From Cephalotus follicularis (taxonomy: Eukaryota > Streptophyta > Magnoliopsida > Oxalidales > Cephalotaceae), in the NCBI GenBank assembly GCA_001972305.1, contig BDDD01000171.1, positions 361,882 through 425,881 of the forward strand: DNA of 64,000 nt, read 5' to 3'. Both the position numbers and the translations under genes were made by a program. This document shows, piece by piece, positions 56,676 to 64,000 of the stretch. The notes beneath the pieces are model-generated. The model was given only the letters and a program-made list of their open reading frames with translations. It did not search any database and had not been told where the DNA came from. Positions within the stretch are counted from its first letter, which is position 1, and every line of letters starts with the position of its first letter.

Positions 56676-57643
56676 AGTATTGTTTTAAGTTATGACTTAT
56701 TACAACTTGTGAACGGAAAAATATATTTTTAACAAATATATTTGATCAAGTAATTATATGTAATTGCTTGACTTGTACTGTGAAATGCTTGTGCTTGTTG
56801 ATTATTGGCCATCGTGCTAATAACCTGTTGATTATTGGCCATCGTGCTAATAACCTGTTGATTATTGGCCATCGTGCTAATAACCTGTTGATTACTTAGC
56901 CACTGTGCTAGTAACTTGTTGTTGGTTTAGTCGCCGTGCTAAACGACTTACTGAGGACTTGCTCCAAAACCGTTTGGGTTAAAGCAAGAGTGCGTGACGT
57001 TGGGGCCAGGAGTTGGCGACGGTCATGACGACTGGTTTGTCTGGTTCCCTTTTGGGAACGTATTTACTGCCTGTGTTAATATAACTTATGAGTTATACTT
57101 ATATTGTGAGCATGCACATATTTTTATATGTACACACGGAGGTATTTTACTGAAAGAAATTACACGTCATGGCTCATAAATATGCATTCATTCATGATAC
57201 TCCTTATCTTATGACTCGAACTGTATTTTATGGGTTTATTCACTTAGCCGAGTGAGGACAAAGGCTAACCCCTACTGTAACAGATTGATGGAGTGGTCTT
57301 GACATGGAGCATGCACGGAGATTTAAAGAGAAGGCTTGTTATCTCTTTATTTATGTATTCTGGTTATTGAACACTGACCATGTTATTTGGATTTTGTAAT
57401 AATTGATATCTTGTTATTTCACACTGATGTATTATTTCACGCTCCGTTTTGAGCGATCAACAGTTGAGTTTGGATTATTGGGCATCACGTAGTATGGGAT
57501 GCGTGATGTGTTTTTATATTCGGCTCGTTAAGTTATTGCTTCCGCTATTGAAGGTTTTAAATTATTGGTATTTTTGCACGAGTTGGATTATTTATATGTT
57601 GATTGCCACCACTTTTATTGTTGTGGAAAGACGGGGTGTGACA
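56676..57643 (+). repeat. Gypsy-3b 3' LTR, 5'-truncated
   Basis: Matches 52134-53070 almost base for base apart from one extra 30-bp tandem unit. It ends GGGGTGTGACA, followed by the target duplication ATCGT. The hairpin recurs at 57483-57508. Confidence 0.92.
56798..56917 (+). repeat. 30-bp tandem repeat in the Gypsy-3b 3' LTR (3 perfect plus 1 degenerate unit)
   Basis: Units at 56798-56827, 56828-56857 and 56858-56887 are identical, followed by the same degenerate unit as in the 5' LTR. Confidence 0.93.
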
Positions 57644-57648
57644 ATCGT

Positions 57649-57728
57649 AACGAAGAAGTCCTAACCCAGTGTCTACCCAATCTCACAGGTCAAACCTAGT
57701 CAGGTCTTCCAAGGAAACACAACCTAAT
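57649..57728 (-). other. Gypsy-2 leader, PBS-proximal part
   Basis: Non-coding sequence between the Gypsy-3b target duplication and the Gypsy-2 PBS. Together with 50343-50413 it gives a leader of only about 150 bp, much shorter than the 1.3-1.7 kb Copia leaders. Confidence 0.75.
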
Positions 57729-57740
57729 TCTATGATACCA
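57729..57740 (-). other. Primer-binding site (Gypsy-2), iMet-like with mismatches
   Basis: The minus strand reads TGGTATCATAGA, five bases after the LTR end. The first eight bases match the standard TGGTATCAGAGC; two of the last four differ. Confidence 0.75.
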
Positions 57741-59119
57741 CAATCTGTAACACCCCCGATGATGGGAACCCTTACAGGTCACAATACCAAACTGAAACAT
57801 AACGAAAATCTAAACAAGAGACTGATACGAAACGAATGTGGTGGTCTGAAAGCATATATTATAACAATTGATTTAAACAAAAGCTGAAATTTTAAACAGT
57901 CATAAATAAAAACGAATCCAAATCCGATATCCAAATACGGAAATCATAACTGAAACAAAAACCAAAGTCTGAAACTGTTTCTAATGAAAACTAATCCGAT
58001 CCTACTGGAAAACACAAGATCCAACTCCTAGCTGATACTCTGACAAGCGGGTAATTCTCATCACACGTTTCCCCCATCCTTCTGAAAACCTGCCGCATAG
58101 AAACAAATGCGGCTGAGCAAACCTCAGTACGGATAAGGAATTAAAACAGTAAACGATAAACAAAATAATTTGAACTTTAAATTCAGTAAAGTAACATAGT
58201 AAATATTCTTGAAAAGTAAAACAGAATATTTAAAAACGAGCAGTTATAAAATCATCATAACTTACGAAAAACATAATATCATAATGCAAAACATTATCTG
58301 ACTTATAATTCCATAACAGAGAATTTCTGACATACATACATATATAGGTGCAAGGGGTTCGCGAGACCCACATGCTCTGACGGAAAAGTCATGTACGGCA
58401 CTACACAAACAATCCCAATACTGAATACTGAATTCTGTCAATAACTAGAGTATACTCATACGCCTCAAAAGGATCCATATCCTACCCTCATGATACATAT
58501 TTAAAAGAGACGCCGTAGACCGATCACACCGCCATGGTAGGTGTCATGTCCTCCGTGCCAAAGAACATGCCTATGATACCTCATAGGTAGGGTTTTTCTC
58601 TGTATGTTATTATGCTAAAAACATTGTTTTAATCTAAAACAATTTTAACAATTTCTAAACAATTTCTGATCTTATCTGAAAACAAAATCTTAACTATATC
58701 TGAAGTTAACATACTCCGAAAGTGGAAGCCATGTTAATATTTTTTATATATATAGTGAGAAACACGCAGATGAAAACCCATATCCGATGTAACAATACTA
58801 AAATTCATTTAGATAAGATTATTACCAAAACGAGAATATCCGTATCAAAACACGAGTTTTATTGCTAATAAAACGAGGAACATAAATCCATTCGATAAAA
58901 CGTACAAAATCATCAGTTAATGAAAGTTTAATCGAAGAAGGAGTACCAAAGAATGAAGAATCCGTACCTTAGCTTATCGAACAATCTAAACAAATACGAA
59001 TACCGGACAAAAGTATCCTAGAAGTGTCCTAGACTCCACCAGGAATGATATTAAGACCTAAACATACGAGTCCAGACATCATATTGCATAAAAGAAATCA
59101 AAACATCAAACCTGTCATA

Positions 59120-59252
59120 AAGCATCGACCGTTTGTTCCTTGGCGTCGACGGTTTAATAGCAAAAAGGGACAAAGCGTCGAGCCAAGAGTCGACAGACTA
59201 AGGCATAAAACAACACAAAGCGGCGACGGTTAGAACTAAAGCGTCGACGGTT
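59120..59252. repeat. GTCGAC-core palindrome array (Gypsy-2 right LTR, distal)
   Basis: Same array as 42228-42362, with unit differences such as AAGCATCGACCG against AAGCGTCGACCA and GCGTCGAGCC against GCGTAGAGCC. Confidence 0.85.
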
Positions 59253-59859
59253 TGAGTCAGACACAGCATACCAACAGCAGAAAGTAGTTTCAATTTCATG
59301 AATAATCCGATTTTTGATAAACACAATGCATAACTAACAACATTTAGGTTCAGTGACATGTTATATTACTTCAAAAATGCCAGAATAACCTTATGATTTC
59401 ATACAGAGAGTAAAATCCATTTTGAAACCTAATTTTTTTTTTCTTCCATATAAATAGTTTATGCAACCATAACAAAATTTTAAATTTCTTTTGTTTAAAT
59501 CCTAAAACCAGTGACATATACATATAGCTACCTTCGTCAATAGTATAATTTCTTTGTTTTTAAGGATTAACATCACTAGTTATGCATAAAACTCATGAAT
59601 GAACATATAAAAACAACAGCAGAATTTAGTTTTAACAAGCTCCCAAAATCATGCTCTAGATCATGTTATAGTCGTTTTAAGACGATTTTGTCTGGTTAAT
59701 GTACAAATCCACATTTTAATTGTCAAAATCAGTATATTAGGACATTACCATACTAACCAAAACGCGTCTAACACTTAAGGAAATCGGATAGCCAGAAAAA
59801 GGAAAGAAGTCAACCTTCCAAAAATACTGTCACCGTCCAAACTGATATGGAAAGCCGAA

Positions 59860-59998
59860 CAAAGCGTCGACTGTTTACTTAAAGCATCGACGGTTAAGCA
59901 CATAAATACAAAACGCGTCGAAGTCACACGTTTAGGCGTCGACGTGCCACCCAGCAGCCAAAGCGTCGGCGGTTCTAAAGAGAGCGTCGGCGCTTTGT
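59860..59998. repeat. GTCGAC-core palindrome array (Gypsy-2 right LTR, proximal)
   Basis: Same array and spacing as 43115-43258. Units differ between the two LTRs by CG to CA or TG changes (for example AAGCATCGACGG against AAGCGTCAACGG). Confidence 0.87.
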
Positions 59999-60135
59999 GC
60001 CCAGAAAATAACAAAAATAACATAACTCAAGCAAAATAAAAAAGGTCCACAAACCATAGCATAAATCAAAAAGGATATGATGCCAAACAATAAACATATA
60101 AACATGTCATCATAGAAACGGGATATTACAGATAC

Positions 60136-61089
60136 TATGTTATACTGGATGTGTAATATGATGTTGCATGCCGGTTTTCTGGGCTTTATACATGTTGGAT
60201 TGCATGTTATTATGGTGAAACTGTTACTGGTTCATCATGTCACGAGGAAGAAGACGACTGACGCTAGAAACCATCGACGCCTTAGGTAAGCGTCGACGCT
60301 TTGTACTGTGAACTGCGTTTTATATACTGAATGCGTTTAAACGTCGACGCCTATAGGAGGAGACATCGACACTTAAGAACTGGAAGCGCTGACGCTAAAG
60401 GACTGAACGTCGACGCTTAAAGGACATAAGCGTCGATGCCTAAGAAAAAGACATCGACGCTTTAGAGTCCTGTTTGGACTGGTTTTACGATTTTGACACC
60501 CGACAACCCCGATTTCGCTTAGGGTACATTCGAGCATTTGTATGCATTGCATATGTACTGTTTACTGACTATTTATTGACAGATTATAAAATGTTTATGA
60601 TTTCTAGATTACTATGTTAATTTAGAAATGCATATGTAAAACTGAAAATGACTATTTTAAGTACAAAATAGATATTTGATAATAACATATTTTCGAACAA
60701 ACTGGGAAAGCGATTTCCACCTACTGAACTGTTTAAAAGTATTTTCCGCTACTGAAAATACATATTTCAAATGTTTATGACTTTCGAAAACAGTTTAGTT
60801 TTGTTTTAAGGACTACTGATGTACCGTACTTTTGGCTTTGTTTATCGATGGGTTTTAATATTGTATTATGAATCACGCTCCGTTTATGGGCTTTTAACAA
60901 TGACAAACTTGTATTGGGTAGCGTGCAGAATGGGACGCACGTTACGTGTTTTTCAGCTTATGAGTTTAAATGCTTCCGCAACTGTTATCTTACTTGAAAA
61001 GTTTAAGTTTTATGATTTTTGCATGAGCTGAATCTTCATGTTAATTGCCTTACCACTTTATATCTATTTCTCGAAAGCGGGGTGTGACA
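60136..61089 (+). repeat. Gypsy-1 3' LTR, second part
   Basis: Resumes after Gypsy-2 and ends GGGGTGTGACA, followed by AGTCA (61090-61094). It lacks about 690 bp near 60798 that the 5' LTR retains. A hairpin equivalent lies at 60918-60945. The ORF at 60819-61031 is LTR sequence. Confidence 0.88.
60268..60466. repeat. GTCGAC-core palindrome array (Gypsy-1 3' LTR, distal)
   Basis: Cores near 60274, 60293, 60344, 60366, 60390 (degenerate), 60410, 60433 and 60454. It lies about 1.07-1.26 kb from the LTR start after subtracting Gypsy-2. Confidence 0.88.
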
Positions 61090-61094
61090 AGTCA

Positions 61095-61858
61095 TGTTGG
61101 TAAAATACGGATTTATAGATACCGACATATCTAGGGTTGACACGTATCCTTACCCTAGGCTGTGATCGGAGCCAAGGATGACGAGGGATTATAGTAACGG
61201 TAACTGTCGTCGGGATAAAGTATCTAATGTATCAAAAACGGACTTAACTGTGGAAATTAATCAATGGATTAATTTACACACATGGAATATGCTAGGCATA
61301 GGTTCAAGGTCTTAAAAGTATCAAGGACTATTTATGGTAAGTTTACTTAAGTCCAAGGCGTCTTAGTAACATACCATCGTTACCGATTAATTCTGGACTT
61401 TCTGGTCCCGCCTCATGAGTATATGTATTAGATACATATATCGTATTGTTTTATAACGTGTGATGGCACATGTTATATCGTGGTGTATTAGTGTTGTTAC
61501 GTGACTGGTTAGTTGACATAATATACTAATATGTTTTCTTGTATTAATGCATAATTGTATTATGTATTTCTCTAATCTCTCATTCTCTCTACATGTTTGT
61601 TGCATGGCTACTACATGGATGAAAGAATACATGCACGTCTATTTTTGGAAGATAACGTGTCTTCCTTGCATGGACATTTCGTATGTCACTCAAACAGCTT
61701 TGGTAAAGCCTTGAGTCATTCATTATGGCGCCAAAGAAAAGGAAATGTGATCTCTATTTGTGGAATGGAATCACTTGGCGCGTTTTCTCGTATGGCAGCC
61801 TCAATCATGATCCACAATTGGTGGATCTCTACTCTGCATGCATGAGTGCATAAAGAGC
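61095..61858 (+). repeat. Copia-A2 3' LTR, second part, 3'-truncated
   Basis: Matches about 22615-23374 of the shared LTR and continues exactly from 30421. The match stops at GCATAAAGAG (61858), so the last 520 bp or so of the LTR are missing. Confidence 0.85.
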
Positions 61859-62490
61859 AAGACAACCCCAAGGATGCATGGCCAAGTGTTGAAATCTACA
61901 CTAAATCACTCTAGGTGTAGATAAGATGCAGTGTACAAGTTATCTCCACCTATTATGACCTTTGGGTGGTGAAAGGAGGGTCAAAAATGGATGCAAATCG
62001 CACCAGGCGACGTAGGCGTCAATGCGTACGCAAGCAGGAAGAAGAGAATGCACAGCAAGGAAGAGAGAGAAAGAGGAAATCTCAAAGTGTGTTCGACAAG
62101 CTTCTCTTAATCTATTTACAGTGTTGACTTTCTCTCTCCAACAAACCCGCGCATCAGCCTATCAAGGCGTCAACGCCATGTGTCTCATCTTATCTAGGCG
62201 TCAATGCAAATGATAGGATGAAACATGCACCCAGTCTCGTTTGTCTTCGCGTCGACGTGTAAACAACACAGCGTCAACACGTAAAGCTACTGGTTTTTAA
62301 ATTGTCAATGCCATGCTCTCCATAGCGTTAACGTCCAGCAGCCTTTTCTAGTTATGGCATCGATGCATGCTCTTCATGGCATCAACGTTTAAAGCTACTT
62401 GTTTTGTCAGCGTCAACGCCTAGCAACTCAACTAGACATGGCGTCGACGCATGCTCTTCATGGCGTCGACGCCTAAGACAATAATGAGAC
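61859..62490 (-). repeat. Palindrome-rich segment, probably part of the following minus-strand LTR
   Basis: Not alignable to the other elements in this window. From about 62000 it contains many degenerate units of the form GGCGTCGACGC or GGCGTCAATGC. The ORF at 62022-62213 overlaps this array and is not credible as a gene. Confidence 0.5.
62000..62475. repeat. GTCGAC-core palindrome array (right edge)
   Basis: About twelve units, for example GGCGTCAATGCG near 62010, AAGGCGTCAACGCC near 62163, GCGTCGACGTG near 62250, GGCATCGATGC near 62357, GGCGTCGACGC near 62440 and again near 62461. This is the most degenerate array in the window, with many CG to CA or TG changes. Confidence 0.75.
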
Positions 62491-63782
62491 AATCTCTTCT
62501 ATTTTCAAAACCCTTCGCATGGAATATTTCATCATGGCATTGCATGGACCTAAATCCATCAAATGAAATACTCACTAGCAAAGCAACATCTTCCCTAATG
62601 TTGTCCTTTCACTAAATGATATGTGTCCCACCAAATATGAACCTATTCAATGTCAGGCAAGACCCGAAAGCTTGTCGCTCTCCGGTATGATGACAAATTC
62701 CTAGAACATCCCGATTTCTGGTACGACAACTCTAACAGTACATCGACTATCAGAGCAGCCCCGATGTGATCACCAGTCACTCCCCAGATCTGTGTATTAC
62801 CACATCTATCAATCATGGTCCGAATAGCCAGTCGCTTTATCCAGTCATCGACATATGTGTCACGTTTCCCTCGTCATACTTGGCTCCCATCACAGCTTAG
62901 GGTTTGGATGAATGTCACCCCTAGTATCGTTGCAATAACTATGAATCTATGATCACACTGAGACTATTGGTAGACCTCCCACGGGAACCTCTCATTCCTA
63001 GTCCACCTATTCCTAATAAGGACTTTTAAGTCTGCAACGAACATAGATAAATAGAGTCAGTCACCCTCAGCTCGGGTGTGACGATCCCCTATTGCGCAAT
63101 CGCCTATACATCTCAATACAGCTGCCACAAGACCCAAAGACAACCCTTTTCTAGTGCCTGGCTAGTGCTGGGGAAGGCAAAAATCATAGTCAAGTAGTCA
63201 CCACACAATGCATGCTAGCTGCTCAGGTCAAAGGAGACAACGCAGACTAGAGGCCTACTAGTCACCATAGACTATACACTACTGAGACCACAGGAATCCT
63301 ATTGTCATTGGGTATTGACTATCCAAATAGGTTTCCTATTGGTGGGTTAGTTCAGTGTCACGCTCTCTAGCATACACCTCACATTTAGCATTAGGGATAA
63401 ACCCAAATGACTACAAGATAACCATCCTCCACTGCTAACCCGGGAGCAAGCTTAACGTGACAAGTCTTCACGGTTCATCAATGGCCGAAAGAAAGTGAAC
63501 CTATGACTTGGAACATTTGTCACATTGAATAAGGATCTCATTCTCATAGCCCTCTTGGCAAGAGATCCAACCCTTTTGATGTGACAAGGCGTTATATGAC
63601 ATACATTTAATTACGTATAATTATTATGTTACTTTTGGTTGGTTGGGATGAGCCACATAGCCTTGCCAATAAATTAAATGTGCACATGAAACATAAAAGG
63701 GAATTCAGAATTGTATTAATTAAGAGCGTGTATAGAACCTACAGTCCATATTGTGGCATACAGGGACACCCCTAACCTAACA
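62491..63782 (-). repeat. Copia-B-like LTR, minus strand
   Basis: The reverse complement starts TGTTAGGTTAGGGGTGTCCC at 63782. It follows the Copia-B LTR through the GGCTCATCCCAACCAACCAA block (about 63650), TTGCTCCCGGGT (about 63441), GGATCGTCACACCCGAGC (about 63085) and TGTTGCTTTGCTAGTGAG (about 62590). It is clearly diverged from Copia-B, so it is a separate copy or subfamily. No PBS is visible at its left end; its partner LTR, if any, lies outside the window. Confidence 0.8.
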
Positions 63783-64000
63783 ACACCCATACTTGAATTT
63801 TATTATCTCATTTCAAGTTCTAGAATGAAAACACATCTCAATTAAGGAGCTTTACCAAAAAAAAATAAAAATTTATTCCACACAATATATACCAATCAAG
63901 ATATGCATTCTTAGCAACATAGAATCCTACTTCGGTGTCAAACAAAGAATTTTAGCACTTACACATATTTGTTTCTTTCTTTCTCTTTTCTTTTCTATCA
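63783..64000. other. Unassigned AT-rich sequence at the window edge
   Basis: Follows the start of the minus-strand LTR. AAGTATGGGTGT on the minus strand next to the LTR is weakly polypurine-like, so this may be the 3' internal end of that element. It could equally be the sequence it inserted into. Ends in a CT-rich run. Nothing coding is seen. Confidence 0.4.

Larger units (their letters stand above)
50419..57643 (+). mobile_element. Gypsy-3b: plus-strand Gypsy element with internal deletions, inside the Gypsy-2 leader
   Basis: 5' LTR 50419-53070, PBS, gag-pol 53182-56675, and a 5'-truncated 3' LTR 56676-57643. Exact ATCGT duplications lie at 50414-50418 and 57644-57648. One deletion removes the second half of integrase, the PPT and the first part of the 3' LTR. 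Another fuses gag to protease. Confidence 0.93.
40852..60130 (-). mobile_element. Gypsy-2: minus-strand chromovirus-like Ty3/Gypsy element hosting two Gypsy-3 copies
   Basis: Two long, nearly identical LTRs (40852-43383 and 57746-60130) are flanked by the exact duplication GATAC (40847-40851 and 60131-60135). Minus-strand order: LTR, PBS, short leader, gag-PR-RT start, [deletion plus Gypsy-3a], RH end-INT-chromodomain, PPT, LTR. Gypsy-3b sits in the leader. The LTR similarity indicates a comparatively young insertion. Confidence 0.93.
57746..60130 (-). repeat. Gypsy-2 5' LTR (right copy, 2,385 bp)
   Basis: Plus-strand ends TGTAACACCCCC and GGGATATTACA, then the target duplication GATAC. It lacks the roughly 147 bp found in the left copy. 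The deletion is bounded by a short direct repeat (TTTTAA.ACGA). Confidence 0.93.
30422..61089 (+). mobile_element. Gypsy-1: chromovirus-like Ty3/Gypsy element hosting two further insertions
   Basis: LTRs at 30422-32048 and 39915-40851 plus 60136-61089 flank a gag-pol region. The target duplication AGTCA is exact on both sides. A solo LTR splits the integrase, and Gypsy-2 splits the 3' LTR. Its own sequence amounts to roughly 8.3 kb once the insertions are subtracted. The pol order PR-RT-RH-INT and the C-terminal domain place it with chromoviruses. Confidence 0.9.
21823..61858 (+). mobile_element. Copia-A2: Ty1/Copia element, split by Gypsy-1 in its 3' LTR
   Basis: 5' LTR 21823-23892, PBS 23895, leader, gag-pol 25588-29605, PPT 29611, and a 3' LTR starting at 29622. 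The 3' LTR is interrupted at 30421 by Gypsy-1 and resumes at 61095. The break is marked by AGTCA on both sides (30417-30421 and 61090-61094). The 3' LTR ends prematurely at about 61858. Coding is decayed but more complete than in A1. Confidence 0.88.

Noticed and set aside
61597-62213. Possible host gene exon at the right edge
   Set aside because: 61597-61845 is the Copia-A2 LTR (the same as 23163 onward), and 62022-62213 overlaps a palindrome array. No splice-supported coding signal is visible.

Overview
The window looks like intergenic, heterochromatin-type DNA from a flowering plant. It is built almost entirely of LTR retrotransposons nested inside one another. I found no host protein-coding gene. 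Plant origin is supported by four things: Copia elements with the plant gene order gag-PR-INT-RT-RH, Ty3/Gypsy elements of chromovirus (Tekay/Del-like) type, primer-binding sites complementary to plant initiator-Met tRNA (TGGTATCAGAGC), and a Cassandra-type solo LTR carrying a 5S rRNA-derived segment. The species cannot be named from the sequence. All element names below (Copia-A, Gypsy-1 and so on) are local labels.

Layout, left to right. (1) 1-4276: Copia-C, a rearranged minus-strand element reduced to LTR, leader, PBS and LTR. (2) 4349-23892: Copia-A1, plus strand, lacking its 5' LTR. Its gag is split by Copia-B (5675-17862, TSD ACTCG). Copia-B's 5' LTR holds a minus-strand Gypsy LTR (5735-7743), and its RNase H region holds the Cassandra solo LTR (14328-14699). 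(3) 21823-61858: Copia-A2, which shares the LTR at 21823-23892 with A1, giving a tandem internal-LTR-internal-LTR array. (4) The 3' LTR of A2 is split by Gypsy-1 (30422-61089, TSD AGTCA). (5) Inside Gypsy-1, the integrase is split by a 3.1-kb solo LTR (36014-39147, TSD ATATG), and the 3' LTR is split by Gypsy-2 on the minus strand (40852-60130, TSD GATAC). (6) Gypsy-2 contains two plus-strand Gypsy-3 copies: 3a (45027-48398, fused to a deletion) and 3b (50419-57643, TSD ATCGT). (7) 61859-63782 is a minus-strand Copia-B-like LTR. The nest is four levels deep, and five insertion events are confirmed by exact 5-bp target duplications whose flanks rejoin cleanly.

None of the elements has a full set of intact coding domains; every polyprotein has stops, frameshifts or deletions. 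The longest open stretch is the Gypsy-2 gag-protease-RT start (about 650 codons, minus strand).

The most interesting signal is non-coding. Nearly every family here, Copia and Gypsy alike, carries clusters of a short palindrome with a TCGA/GTCGAC core. The flanks are family-specific (AAAGACGTCGACGTCTTT, AAGCGTCGACGCTT or CAGTCGACTG). Centres are spaced at about 20 bp, often alternating with about 31 bp. In the Gypsy LTRs the clusters sit at two conserved places, roughly 0.13-0.33 kb and 1.0-1.4 kb from the LTR start. The palindrome type does not follow LTR backbone relationship. A second non-coding signal is a hairpin with an apparently covarying stem and a conserved GTATGGGA loop, about 140-150 bp upstream of the PBS in Gypsy-1 and Gypsy-3.
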